A stretch of DNA of 64,000 nucleotides from assembly GCF_020400655.1 (NCBI RefSeq), contig NZ_JAINRC010000011.1, positions 124,001-188,000 of the forward strand, written 5' to 3'. This DNA is from Streptomyces spinosus. GTDB lineage: Bacteria; Actinomycetota; Actinomycetes; Streptomycetales; Streptomycetaceae. Under the pieces are notes generated by a model. It did not search any database. It worked only from the letters and a program-made list of their open reading frames with translations, and had not been told where the DNA came from. Both the position numbers and the translations under genes were made by a program. Of this stretch, positions 1 through 9,439 are shown in pieces; positions within the stretch are counted from its first letter, which is position 1; every line of letters starts with the position of its first letter.

Positions 1-540
1 GGGGCGTCCCGCGTAGAAGGTCAGTGTGACGTGGACGTCGATGACACCGGTGTACGTGTCGTCCACGACGTTGCCGATCAGCATCTCGACGTCCTGGGCG
101 GTCCGGAAGGTGTCGCTGTACCGGGTGACGTCCTTCTCGACGTGCCACGCGATGCCGTCCGGCGAGGGCTCCGGCGTCGAGGTGCGCAGGATCTCGACGC
201 CGCCGACGTGCAGATAGCCCAGCCGGTCGTACTGACGGCCCTTCACCTCGCCATCGAGGCGCAGGACCACCTTGCTCCACCGGTCACCGCAGCCCTCGGG
301 CGGCGTGTAAGCGCCCCGGTACGGCGTGAAGTCGCGGAACCGGGCGTCGGCGAGGGTGACCTGGCAGGACGTGGTGTGCGGCCGCTCGACGGGCGGTGCC
401 GCCGTCACGGGGTCGTGCCAGTCGGTGCCGAACTCGGCGGGTACGTCGGCCGCCCCGGCCGTCGTTGTTCCCGGGCCGAGGAGCGCGCTCACCACGAGGG
501 TAGCCCCGGCAAGCATGGACATGACGATCCGTCTTCTCAT
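1..540 (-). CDS. Peptide-N4-asparagine amidase A-like secreted enzyme (partial)
   Basis: The gene runs off the left edge, so only the first 180 residues are present. It starts at the ATG at 540 with a Sec-type signal (MRRRIVMSMLAG, then a hydrophobic stretch ending near AGAADV). The mature part resembles the N-terminal domain of plant and fungal PNGase A: a paired-cysteine region (TTSCQVTL, then YTPPEGCGDRW), the block GYLHVGGVEILRTSTPEP, then WHVEKDVTRYS, and near the edge LIGNVVDDTYTGVIDV. PNGase A cleaves N-glycans from glycopeptides by hydrolysing the glycosyl-asparagine amide, so this is probably an extracellular deglycosylase. It is divergent from an exported M1 peptidase, which would fit breakdown of foreign glycoprotein. 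The family call rests on remembered motif similarity; substrate is inferred. Confidence 0.75.
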   Translation of the reverse strand, partial: MRRRIVMSMLAGATLVVSALLGPGTTTAGAADVPAEFGTDWHDPVTAAPPVERPHTTSCQVTLADARFRDFTPYRGAYTPPEGCGDRWSKVVLRLDGEVKGRQYDRLGYLHVGGVEILRTSTPEPSPDGIAWHVEKDVTRYSDTFRTAQDVEMLIGNVVDDTYTGVIDVHVTLTFYAGRP

Positions 541-688
541 GGCCGGTGTTCTACGGGCAGGCGGGCCGTGCCGCAATGACAGCTCGGACGGATCGGCGCG
601 ATGAGGCCGGTCACCACACGCCCCGGGGCAACCACCCAGCGTAGGAGAATATAGTGATATAAACGGATCTTGCTGGCATAGTGCGGTC

Positions 689-2263
689 ATGGAGACCACC
701 AAGGGGCCGGGCGAGGAATCCACACGTCAGGAAGCCCGGCCGGAACGTCCTCGTCATGTCCTCCGCACCCGTCGCGCGACCCTGGTCCTCGCCCTCGCCG
801 CAGCGGGTGCGCTGACCGGTACCGCCGTCTTCACCGGCGCGCTCCCGCACGGAGACGGTTCACCGGCCCCCGGTCCGGCCGCCTCCTCGGGCCCGCCCCC
901 GGCCCCCGGCGCACCGGGGATCGGCGACCCGCTCATGCCGCTCGCCGGCAACGGCGGCTACACCGTCCGCCGTTACACCCTCGACTTCGACTGGCGGGCG
1001 CCCCGCACCCCCTTCGAGGCCGGCACCACCATCAGCGCCACCGCGACACAGTCACTGTCCCGCTTCGACCTGGACTTCGCGGGCAACGCGCTGCACCGCG
1101 TCACCGTCGACGGGGCGCCCGCCGCCACGCGACGCGACGGCGACGAACTCGTCGTCACTCCCGCACGACCGATCCCGCGCGGCAGCACGTTCACCGTCCG
1201 CGTCGCCTACACCGCCGACCCGACGCAGACGCGGCACCGCGACGACGCGATCCAGGACTACGGCTGGGTGCCCACCTCCGACGGCACCGTCGTCTGCGCG
1301 CAGCCGGACGGCGCCCGCATGATCTTCCCGGCGAACGACCACCCGAGCCTGCGGGCCCCGGTCACGTTCCACATCACCACCCCGCCGGGGCTCGGCGCGG
1401 TGGCCAACGGCCGGCTCGTCGGCACCGTCCGGCGGCCCGACGGCCGGACCCGGTGGACGTACGACTCCGAGCACCCCCTCGCGGCACAACTGGTCCAGCT
1501 GGCGATCGGCAGGTTCACCTTCGTCGACAGCAGCGGTCCGCGTGGCCTGCCCGTGCGGGACGTGGTCCCGGACGACCTGGTCGCCGACACCGCGGAGTAC
1601 CGTTCGCTCACCCCGGACCACCTGGCCTGGCTGGAACGGCGGCTCGGTCCCTACCCGTTCCGCCGCTACGGCGTGCTCGTCGGGGACACCGACCTGCCGG
1701 TGGCGCTGGAGACCCAGTCGCTCTCCGTCCTGCCGCGGGAGGATCTGCTGGGCGACCGGGTCGACGCCGAACGCAACCTCGTCCACGAGCTGACCCACCA
1801 CTGGACGGGCGACAGTGTCGCCGTCCGGCGCTGGTCGGACCTGTGGCTGAGCGAGGGTCACGCCCGTTTCTACGAACGCCTGTACTCCGGCGAGCACGGC
1901 GGCGTGAGCCTGGAGTCGGTGATGCGGTCGGCGTACGAGCAGCACGACCAGTGGCGTCACGAGCAAGGGGCGCCCGCCGAGCCCGGCGAGGCGACGCTGT
2001 TCAAGGTGATGCGGTACGACGGCTCGGCGCTGGTGCTGTTCGCCCTGCGGGAGAAGGTCGGCGCGGAGACCTTCGAGCGGATCGAGCGGGCCTGGGTGAC
2101 CGAGTACCGGGGCCGTACGGCCGGCACCCGGGACTTCGTCGCCCTCGCCTCCCGTGTCGCCGGCGAGGACCTGACGCCGTTTCTGGATCCGTGGCTGTAC
2201 GGCCCGCACACCCCGCCCATGCCGGGCCACCCCGACTGGCAGGTGGACCCGGTCGAGGACTGA
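689..2263 (+). CDS. M1 family zinc metallopeptidase, membrane-anchored or secreted
   Basis: A 524-residue protein. Residues 25-55 hold a basic stretch followed by a hydrophobic segment (TLVLALAAAGALTGTAVF), a signal peptide or anchor, then a Pro/Gly-rich linker. The zinc site is HELTHHWTGD near residue 366, with the third ligand Glu in LWLSEGHARFYE at the spacing expected for HEXXH-X18-E. The family GAMEN-like substrate motif appears as VALETQS. M1 enzymes remove N-terminal residues from peptides. The ATG at 689 has no good ribosome binding site just upstream; an AT-rich stretch (about 648-664) precedes it and may be promoter. It is divergent from the PNGase A-like gene. Confidence 0.88.
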   Translation: METTKGPGEESTRQEARPERPRHVLRTRRATLVLALAAAGALTGTAVFTGALPHGDGSPAPGPAASSGPPPAPGAPGIGDPLMPLAGNGGYTVRRYTLDFDWRAPRTPFEAGTTISATATQSLSRFDLDFAGNALHRVTVDGAPAATRRDGDELVVTPARPIPRGSTFTVRVAYTADPTQTRHRDDAIQDYGWVPTSDGTVVCAQPDGARMIFPANDHPSLRAPVTFHITTPPGLGAVANGRLVGTVRRPDGRTRWTYDSEHPLAAQLVQLAIGRFTFVDSSGPRGLPVRDVVPDDLVADTAEYRSLTPDHLAWLERRLGPYPFRRYGVLVGDTDLPVALETQSLSVLPREDLLGDRVDAERNLVHELTHHWTGDSVAVRRWSDLWLSEGHARFYERLYSGEHGGVSLESVMRSAYEQHDQWRHEQGAPAEPGEATLFKVMRYDGSALVLFALREKVGAETFERIERAWVTEYRGRTAGTRDFVALASRVAGEDLTPFLDPWLYGPHTPPMPGHPDWQVDPVED

Positions 2264-2460
2264 GCCGCGCCCGGTCGCCCGTGGTTGCCCCAGGCAGCCG
2301 AGCCGCTGCCGCCGACCGGGTGGCCTGGGCCGGACCGCTGGTCCACCCCGGTGACGTTCGCCACGACACGGCGCCCGTGGCACGGAAACGTACGAGGGGT
2401 GGCGCTACGGGCAACTCCTCTGTCCTGGTGCGATCGAGTGTGGTTGGGAGAGCCTCTGCG

Positions 2461-4461
2461 ATGAGAAGAATTGTTTCTGCACATGTCCCCGGTGCCATCA
2501 GGAGGTGCCGCCTCACGGCTTGTGTGATCGCGGGGGCGGCTCTGCTGCCGCCGCTGCTGATCCTTCCGATGTCCGGTGCCGACGACGCGGACGACCGGCG
2601 TCTGCAGGACGCCTTCACGAGCGCGGCGCGCGAGTTCCACGTGCCGCGCAGTGTGCTCATGAGCGTGTCCTACATGCAGTCCCGCTGGGACTCCCATCCC
2701 GGCGCGCCCAGCGTCGCCGGCGGTTTTGGCCCCATGCACCTGGTGGACGCCGACCGCGTCCAGGCCTCGGCGGCACCGTCCGCACCGCAGGCGCCGCTCG
2801 ACGGTCAGACCCCGCCCCGCACGGGCGCGGCGGGAACGCCCGCCACGGGGCCACGGGCCGTGCAGCCGGCGGACCTACGGAACGCGGCCCGCCTGATCCA
2901 CGTTCCGGCCGAACGCCTGCGCACGGACGACGTCACCAACGTCCGTGGCGGAGCGGCACTCCTCGCGGCCACACAACGCCAGCTCGGCAAGCCTCTGAGC
3001 GCCGACCCGGCGGACTGGTGGGAGACGGTCGCGCGCTTCCCGGGCACCCCTGACGTCGCGTCGGCCGCGGCCTACGCCGACGACGTCTTCGCCCTGATCC
3101 GGCGGGGGGCGCACCGCACCACCGCCGAAGGACAGGACGTCGCGCTCCCCGCCACCCCCGGCCTGCAACCGCACCCCCGCACTCCCCGGGCGCAGGGCCC
3201 GCAGCGGCCGAGCCAGGTCGAGTGCCCCGCCGAACTGACCTGTGACTGGCTCGGCGCGCCGTACGAGGAGATCGGCGACGGCGACTACGGCAACCACGAC
3301 CTGGCCGACCGGCCCAGGGACCAGCCGATCGAGTACATCGTCATCCACGACACCGAGGCCGTGCTGCCGAGCATGCTCCAGACGGTGCAGGACCCGACGG
3401 AGTCGTCGTGGCACTACTCGATCCGCTCCAGCGACGGCCATGTCACCCAGCACATCCGGACCAAGGACGAGGCCTGGCACTCCGGCAGCCAGTTCGTGAA
3501 CGCCCGCTCGATCGGCATCGAGCACGAGGGGTTCCTCACGCAGCCCGGGACCTGGTACACGGAGCGGATGTACCAGTCCTCGGCACGCCTGGTGCGGTAC
3601 CTGGCGCAGAAGTACAGCATCCCGCTCGACCGCCAGCACATCTTCGGCCATGACAACGTGCCCGCCCCGACCGCCGGCAGCATCCCCGACATGCACGACG
3701 ATCCCGGTCCCTTCTGGGACTGGCGGCACTACTTCGACCTCCTCGGAGCACCGCTGAAGGCCACCGCGGGCCCGGACAGCGACATGGTGACGATCCTGCC
3801 GGACTTCGCGAAGCACAAGCCCGAGTACACGGGATGCGGCGGCAGCGGCAAGCCGTGCCCGCCGCACGGCTCCAGCGCCGTCCGCCTGCACACCGAACCG
3901 AACGAGAAGGCCCCGCTGATCCAGGACCCGGGCCGCAAGCCCAACGGCGACGATTCCACGAAGGACGTCAACGACCTGGGGTCACGCGTGTCCACCGGCC
4001 AGACCTTCGCCGTCGCCGACCGCAGGGGCGACTGGACGGCCATCTGGTTCCAGGGCCACAAGGCGTGGTTCGAGAACCCCAGGAAGCAGCCGACCGCCGT
4101 GGGTGCCAGCGGGCGCATGATCACGCCGAAGGAGGGTCTGGACGAGATCCCGGTGTACGGCCGCGCCCTCCCCGAGGAGGACGCGTACCCGCAGGACGTC
4201 GACGGGCCGGCCGAGTCGCCGCTGCCGTACCCGATCCTGGCGGGCCAGCGGTACGTGACCCAGGCCGGCGTCGGCAGCTCCTACACCGCCAAGTCCTTCA
4301 GCGACACGCCCAACCCGGTGGTGTGGGGCCGGGAACGGTACTACGAGATCCAGCTCGGCCACCGGCTCGCGTACGTCCGGGCCAGCGACGTCGACGTGGT
4401 GAACTCGTCCGGCGCGGCGGGACCGAAGGGTCAGAAGGCGGCCGTTCCGGGCGGGCGCTGA
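2461..4461 (+). CDS. Exported N-acetylmuramoyl-L-alanine amidase with SH3-like tail
   Basis: A 666-residue protein starting at the ATG at 2461; in-frame codons further upstream lie inside the M1 gene region and were not used. Residues 17-40 are a hydrophobic export or anchor segment. Residues about 45-105 look like a lysozyme/transglycosylase-like module, but the usual catalytic Glu of an ESRW motif is Gln here (SYMQSRWD). The amidase_2 domain lies at about 280-430, with IEYIVIHDTE, ARSIGIEHEG and the late zinc-site region IFGHDNVPAP. The remainder is an SH3-like, probably wall-binding, C-terminus. The amidase would cut the bond between muramic acid and the stem peptide. A shorter paralogue with the same core lies at 40591-41196. 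Confidence 0.85.
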   Translation: MRRIVSAHVPGAIRRCRLTACVIAGAALLPPLLILPMSGADDADDRRLQDAFTSAAREFHVPRSVLMSVSYMQSRWDSHPGAPSVAGGFGPMHLVDADRVQASAAPSAPQAPLDGQTPPRTGAAGTPATGPRAVQPADLRNAARLIHVPAERLRTDDVTNVRGGAALLAATQRQLGKPLSADPADWWETVARFPGTPDVASAAAYADDVFALIRRGAHRTTAEGQDVALPATPGLQPHPRTPRAQGPQRPSQVECPAELTCDWLGAPYEEIGDGDYGNHDLADRPRDQPIEYIVIHDTEAVLPSMLQTVQDPTESSWHYSIRSSDGHVTQHIRTKDEAWHSGSQFVNARSIGIEHEGFLTQPGTWYTERMYQSSARLVRYLAQKYSIPLDRQHIFGHDNVPAPTAGSIPDMHDDPGPFWDWRHYFDLLGAPLKATAGPDSDMVTILPDFAKHKPEYTGCGGSGKPCPPHGSSAVRLHTEPNEKAPLIQDPGRKPNGDDSTKDVNDLGSRVSTGQTFAVADRRGDWTAIWFQGHKAWFENPRKQPTAVGASGRMITPKEGLDEIPVYGRALPEEDAYPQDVDGPAESPLPYPILAGQRYVTQAGVGSSYTAKSFSDTPNPVVWGRERYYEIQLGHRLAYVRASDVDVVNSSGAAGPKGQKAAVPGGR

Positions 4462-4862
4462 CGGCAGGCGAGCCGGGACGGGTCCGGCTTCCACTCGGAA
4501 GGAGCCGCGGCGCGGCGTCTTCACCGGGCCGTGAGGTGCGCGGGCACTTCACGGCCTTCTCGCGGACACCGGCGCGGGCCGGGATCCCGCTGCCGTGGTC
4601 CCCGTGCGTCCGGGATCGTTGCAGGGCGGTCGCGGTCGACGGCGGCGACACAGCCGAGACCGTACCGGTGCACGGTGCCGGGCAGACGGGGCACTCGGCC
4701 TGACCATAACTGTCGCGATGGCCGGAAACAGGCGATTTGCGCGCGCCCCGGAGAAAACCGTTTGAAATTCACCACTCTGCGACGCGAACCTTTCACGGCT
4801 TGTCGCCGCTCCCCGCGGCGTTCCGCTCTTTCCCTGCCCTTGTCACGAGCCACTGGGACGTC
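4462..4862. other. Intergenic stretch, no gene seen
   Basis: About 400 bases between the amidase and the ABC exporter. The frame of the exporter is open upstream to 4737, but that extension (PRRKPFEIHHSATRTFHG and following) does not look like an ABC protein and has no hydrophobic or conserved content. It probably holds the amidase terminator and the exporter promoter; I could not pick a convincing -35/-10 pair. Confidence 0.5.
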
Positions 4863-6668
4863 ATGCAGATTCAAGACCTTCCGTATCCCGATCCGGGCGT
4901 GCCCGACGCGCGTTCGGGTCCCCGATTCCTGTGGTGGCTCTGGCGCAACCAATGGGGCGGGCAGCTGAAGTCGCTCGCCTGGGGCCTGCTGCACTTCGTC
5001 TCCGTCTCGGCCCTCCCCTTCTGCGTCGGCCTCGCCGTGCAGGCGGCCGTCGACCGCTCCGGCACCCGGCTGGCCCTGACGGGTGCTCTGATGCTGCTGT
5101 GCGGAACGGGTATCGCCGTCGGCGACACCTTCCTGCACCGGACCGCCGTCACGAACTGGATCACCGCGGCCGCCCGCGTCCAGCAACTGCTCGCGCGCAA
5201 GGCAGCCCAGCTGGGCTCGGCCCTGACCCGGCGGGTGGCCGCCGGCGAGGTGGTGGCCGTCTCCACCGGCGACGTGGAGAAGATCGGCTGGTTCGTCGAG
5301 GCCGTCTCCCGGTTCACCGCCGCCGCGCTCACGGTCCTGGTCGTCTGCGTCAGCCTCCTCCTGTACCAGCCCGCGCTCGGTGGGGTCGTCGCCGTGGGCC
5401 TGCCCGTCGTCGCCCTTGCGGTACTGCCGCTGCTGCCCCGGGCGACGCGCCGCGCCGACGTGCAGCGCGAGAAGGCGGGGCGGGCCACCGAACTGGCCTC
5501 CGACACCGTCGCCGGCCTGCGGGTGCTGCGCGGCATCGGCGGCGAGGAACTGTTCCTCGACCGCTACCGCCGGGCCTCGCAGGAGGTGCGGCACGCCGCC
5601 GTGCGCAGTGCGCGGATGTGGTCGCTGATCTCCGCCGTCCAGGTGCTGCTGCCCGGCCTGCTGCTGATCGCGGTCGTCTGGCACGGCATCGGCCTGGCCC
5701 GCCAGGGCCGGATCACGGTCGGCGAACTCGTCACGGTCTACAGCGCGGTCATGATCCTGAACTATCCGCTGCGGCACTTCGAGGAGATCGCCATGGCGTA
5801 CTCCTTCTCCCGCCCCTCGGCCAAGCGGGCCGCGCGCGTGCTGTCGCTGGAGCGGTCCACGGCCACCGACGGCACCCGGACGGCCGAGGTGCCGGGCGGC
5901 GACCTGTACGACCCCGCGACCGGACTGCTCGCTCCCGCCGGCCGGTTCACCGCCGTCGTCTGCGGTGACCCGGACGCGGCCGGCAGGCTCGCCGAACGGC
6001 TGGGCGGCCACCCCACGGAGCCGGGCCCATCGGTGCTGCTGGGCGGGGTCCCGCTGGACGAACTCCCCCTGGACAGCGCCCGGACCGCCGTCCTCGTCCA
6101 GGACAAGGAGCCGGTACTGCTCTCGGGCACGCTGCGCGATCTGTTCGACGTGCCCGCCTCCGGTGCCGTGCGGGCCGAGGACGCGCTGGCGGCAGCGCAG
6201 TGCGAGGACGTGCTGGACGCTCTCGTGCAGGGTTCGCTGGACGCGGCCGACCCGATGGACGCCAGGATCACCGAGCGCGGACGCTCGCTGTCCGGCGGCC
6301 AGCGCCAGCGGCTCGCCCTCGCCCGGTCGCTCCTCACCGATCCGGAGGTGCTGGTGCTGGACGAACCGACCTCCGCGGTCGACTCGCACACCGAGGCCCG
6401 GATCGCGGACGGGCTGCGCCGACTACGGTCGGGACGGACGACGGTGGTGTTCACCTCCTCCCCGCTGCTGCTCGACCGCGCGGACCGGGTCGCCCTGGTG
6501 CACGAGGGGGAGGTCGTGGCGGTCGGCGTGCACCGCGAACTCGTAGACGACGAGCCGCGGTACCGGGCCGTGGTGACCCGGGAGACCGACGGGGAACTGA
6601 CCGCGACCGACGAGGGCGTCCTCCTGGAGGCACTCCAGGAGCTGGAAGAGATCGAGGAGAGCGCATGA
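4863..6668 (+). CDS. ABC exporter half-transporter with degenerate Walker A
   Basis: A 601-residue membrane-ATPase fusion taken from the ATG at 4863 (MQIQDLPYPDPG). Residues about 40-310 hold the transmembrane domain, and the nucleotide-binding domain follows to the end. The signature LSGGQRQRLALARSLL and Walker B VLVLDEPTS are intact. The P-loop is lost: where GxxGxGKS/T should be, the sequence reads CGDPDAAGRLAERLGG with no Lys or Ser/Thr. The H-loop His is also gone (VVFTSSPLLL). The next gene has the opposite pattern, so the two very likely form a heterodimeric exporter with one consensus and one degenerate ATP site. Stop and next start overlap as ATGA, suggesting coupled translation. Substrate unknown. 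Confidence 0.85.
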   Translation: MQIQDLPYPDPGVPDARSGPRFLWWLWRNQWGGQLKSLAWGLLHFVSVSALPFCVGLAVQAAVDRSGTRLALTGALMLLCGTGIAVGDTFLHRTAVTNWITAAARVQQLLARKAAQLGSALTRRVAAGEVVAVSTGDVEKIGWFVEAVSRFTAAALTVLVVCVSLLLYQPALGGVVAVGLPVVALAVLPLLPRATRRADVQREKAGRATELASDTVAGLRVLRGIGGEELFLDRYRRASQEVRHAAVRSARMWSLISAVQVLLPGLLLIAVVWHGIGLARQGRITVGELVTVYSAVMILNYPLRHFEEIAMAYSFSRPSAKRAARVLSLERSTATDGTRTAEVPGGDLYDPATGLLAPAGRFTAVVCGDPDAAGRLAERLGGHPTEPGPSVLLGGVPLDELPLDSARTAVLVQDKEPVLLSGTLRDLFDVPASGAVRAEDALAAAQCEDVLDALVQGSLDAADPMDARITERGRSLSGGQRQRLALARSLLTDPEVLVLDEPTSAVDSHTEARIADGLRRLRSGRTTVVFTSSPLLLDRADRVALVHEGEVVAVGVHRELVDDEPRYRAVVTRETDGELTATDEGVLLEALQELEEIEESA

Positions 6669-8446
6669 TCGGCGTTGCGCCACCGGCGTACGACCCGGCG
6701 GCCCCGACGACCGCCACCACCCTGCCCGTCGGTGCCACCGCGACCGTGCGCGCCTACGTCACCGAGCTGTTCCGCCGGCACCGGCGGGCCTTCCTGCTGC
6801 TCATCACCGTCAACACAGTGGCTGTGGTCGCCTCCATGGTGGGCCCGTACCTGCTCGGCGGCCTGGTCGAGCGGGTGACGGACGGGGCGCGCGACCTCCA
6901 TCTGGGTCCGACCGCCGGGCTGTTCGTGCTCGCGCTGGCCGTGCAGGCCGGGTTCGTCCGGCAGGTGCGGCTGCGCGGCGCGATGCTGGGCGAGCGGATG
7001 CTGGCCGACCTGCGCGAGGACTTCCTCGTGCGCTCCGTCGGACTGCCGCCGGGCGTGCTGGAGCGGGCGGGCACCGGTGACCTGCTCTCCCGCATCACGA
7101 CCGACATCGACCGCCTGGCCAACGCCATGCGCGAGGCCGTGCCACAGCTGGCCATCGGTTTCGTGTGGGCCCTGCTGCTGCTCGGCGGACTGGTCGTGAC
7201 GGCCCCGCCGCTGGCCGCCGCCGTGCTGCTCGCCGTCCCGGTCCTCGTGGTCGGCTGCCGCTGGTACTTCAAGCGGGCACCGTCCGGCTACCGTTCGGAA
7301 GCCGCCGGGTACGCCGCCGTCGCCGCCGCTCTCGCCGAGACCGTGGACGCGGGCCGCACCATCGAGGCACACCGGCTCGGCGCCCGCCGCGTGGCCCTGT
7401 CGGAGCAGAGGATCTCGCAGTGGGTCGCGTGGGAGCGCTACACCCTCTGGCTCCGCTCCGTGCTCTTCCCGGTCATCAACACTGTCCACCTGCTCGTGCT
7501 CGGCTCGGTCCTGATGGTCGGCGGCGTCTTCGTCCTGCACGGCTGGATCGGCGTGGGCCAGCTGACCACGGGCGCGCTCATCGCCCAGATGCTGGTCGAT
7601 CCGGTGAACCTGATCCTGCGCTGGTACGACGAGGTGCAGGTCGCCCAGGTGTCGCTTGCCCGGCTGGTCGGCGTGCGGGACATCGAGCCCGAGGCCGGGG
7701 AGGCCGCACTGGTCCCCGACGGGCGGGACGTGCACGCCGACCGGGTGCGCTTCGGCTACCGCGAGGGCGTCGACGTGCTGCGGAAGGTCTCCCTGGAGGT
7801 CGCGCCGGGCACCCGGCTCGCCCTGGTCGGGCCGTCCGGCGCGGGCAAGTCCACGCTGGGCCGGCTGCTCGCCGGGATCTACGCGCCCCGGGACGGCCGG
7901 GTCACGCTGGGCGGGGCGGAGCTGTCCCGGATGCCCGCGGAACGCGTCCGCTGCCACGTCGCCCTCGTCAACCAGGAGCACCACGTCTTCGTGGGCTCCC
8001 TGCGCGACAACCTCCTGCTGGCCCGCACCGGCGCGACGGACGCCGAGCTGTGGGCGGCCCTGGGCGCGGTCGACGCCGACGGATGGGCACGGGCACTGGA
8101 CGACGGCCTGGACACCGAGGTGGGCTCCGGCGGCTCGGCGCTGACCCCGGCGCAGGCCCAGCAGATCGCGCTGGCCCGGCTGGTCCTGGCCGACCCGCAC
8201 ACGCTGGTCCTGGACGAAGCCACCTCGCTGCTCGACCCGCGCGCGGCCCGCCACCTGGAACGCTCCCTGGCGCGTGTCCTCGACGGCCGCACCGTGGTCG
8301 CCATCGCCCACCGTCTGCACACCGCCCACGACGCCGACGTGATCGCCGTCGTCGAGGACGGCCGCATCAGCGAGCTGGGCAGCCACGAGGAGCTGGTCAC
8401 GGCGGAGGGTGCCTACGCGGCGCTGTGGCGGTCGTGGCACGGGTGA
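6665..8446 (+). CDS. ABC exporter half-transporter with degenerate signature motif
   Basis: A 593-residue partner of the preceding gene, starting at the ATG at 6665 inside an ATGA overlap. The N-terminal half carries several transmembrane segments (for example AFLLLITVNTVAVVASMVG and FVWALLLLGGLVV). The ATPase domain has an intact P-loop (LVGPSGAGKST), Q-loop (LVNQEHHVF), Walker B (LVLDEATS) and H-loop (VVAIAHRL). The signature, normally LSGGQ, reads ALTPAQAQQ. With the first subunit supplying its intact LSGGQ, this subunit would complete the one hydrolytic site. The pair probably exports a lipid, peptide or small molecule; nothing here identifies which. Confidence 0.88.
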   Translation: MIGVAPPAYDPAAPTTATTLPVGATATVRAYVTELFRRHRRAFLLLITVNTVAVVASMVGPYLLGGLVERVTDGARDLHLGPTAGLFVLALAVQAGFVRQVRLRGAMLGERMLADLREDFLVRSVGLPPGVLERAGTGDLLSRITTDIDRLANAMREAVPQLAIGFVWALLLLGGLVVTAPPLAAAVLLAVPVLVVGCRWYFKRAPSGYRSEAAGYAAVAAALAETVDAGRTIEAHRLGARRVALSEQRISQWVAWERYTLWLRSVLFPVINTVHLLVLGSVLMVGGVFVLHGWIGVGQLTTGALIAQMLVDPVNLILRWYDEVQVAQVSLARLVGVRDIEPEAGEAALVPDGRDVHADRVRFGYREGVDVLRKVSLEVAPGTRLALVGPSGAGKSTLGRLLAGIYAPRDGRVTLGGAELSRMPAERVRCHVALVNQEHHVFVGSLRDNLLLARTGATDAELWAALGAVDADGWARALDDGLDTEVGSGGSALTPAQAQQIALARLVLADPHTLVLDEATSLLDPRAARHLERSLARVLDGRTVVAIAHRLHTAHDADVIAVVEDGRISELGSHEELVTAEGAYAALWRSWHG

Positions 8447-8920
8447 GATCCGTGGCGCGCCGGGGGCCGGCCCGGTGGGTCTGGTCGGTCCGGCCGCCTT
8501 GGCCGGTCCGGCTGACTCGGCGCACTCGAGGTCCGCACGGTCCGCACGACCCACCCGGTCCGTCCGGGGCGACTGATCGGCTGCGCCCAGTGGCTCGCCT
8601 CGGTCGGCTCGGACGGTGGCGAAGCCCGCCTCACCGGTGTGGCACCCGTACCCGGCCGGGGCCCCGGACGCCGGGTCCCGCAGCCGTCGGTCGCCGTGAC
8701 CGGGTCCCTGTGGGTCCGGCCGGGCCCCGGCACGGGCGCGGCCCCGCCGGGACTCGTGCCGTTGCGCGGTGCCGAGCAGGGGTGGAAGTCTGGAAAGCGG
8801 CACCGGCTCGGGGTGTCTCCGGGAACCTGGCGGTTCCCGGTGCGTCCCCGCGTCCGGCGTGCCGGCGGTCCGCCGCCCACTGGGACGGCACCGGACCGTG
8901 CTGACCACCTGGAGGTAGTC
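8447..8920. other. Intergenic stretch of low-complexity GC-rich sequence
   Basis: About 470 bases with recurring ggtccg and ggccgg words (for example around 8480-8570) and no frame with a convincing protein. It likely contains the exporter terminator and the promoter of the DUF5709 gene, but no specific site could be assigned. Confidence 0.45.
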
Positions 8921-9388
8921 GTGGACACGGACGGCTGGGGGGACGACGTCTACCAGCCCGATCCCTCGGAGATCCCGGAGGATTCGGGGGTGCTCGACGT
9001 CGAGGACACCCTGGATTTCGACGGCGTCGCCGAACCTCTCGACCGCGGCTGGTCCCCTCCGGAGCGCCCGTGGGCGGTCGAGCACATCGGCGTGACGGCG
9101 GCCGAGCGCCAGGCGGGCGAGACCCTCGACCAACGGCTCGCCGAGGAGCAGCCGGACCTCGCCGCCCCGGACGGCGACGGCATCGGTGACGTCGACGGCA
9201 CGGACGGCGAGCCGCTGGACAACGAGGTCGGCAACTTCCGCTCCGGCCGGCTGGTGGCCCCCGACGAGGGTGCGCACGAGGACGAGGAGGCCGCCCTCGT
9301 CGCGACCGACGTCGGCATCGACGGTGCCGCCGCCTCCGCCGAGGAAGCCGCGATGCACATCGTCGACGAGGACTCCCTGCCCGGCTGA
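8921..9388 (+). CDS. DUF5709 family acidic protein
   Basis: A 155-residue, strongly acidic protein. The GTG at 8921 follows a good GGAGGT ribosome binding site. It opens MDTDGWGDDVYQPDP and carries TLDQRLAEEQPD and VGNFRSGRLVAPDEGAHEDE, which I recognise as the actinobacterial DUF5709 family. There is no signal peptide, membrane segment or catalytic motif, so it is probably cytoplasmic. Function is unknown. It sits 51 bases before the type B L31 gene on the same strand and could be co-transcribed with it. Confidence 0.75.
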   Translation: MDTDGWGDDVYQPDPSEIPEDSGVLDVEDTLDFDGVAEPLDRGWSPPERPWAVEHIGVTAAERQAGETLDQRLAEEQPDLAAPDGDGIGDVDGTDGEPLDNEVGNFRSGRLVAPDEGAHEDEEAALVATDVGIDGAAASAEEAAMHIVDEDSLPG

Positions 9389-9439
9389 GCACGGCCCTTC
9401 GGCCCTCCCCGCCCCGAGCGTCCCGCACCAGGAGCCGCC

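Noticed and set aside
8447..8920. Possible small gene in the ggtccg-rich stretch
   Set aside because: No frame has a ribosome binding site plus plausible protein; composition is simple repeat-like.
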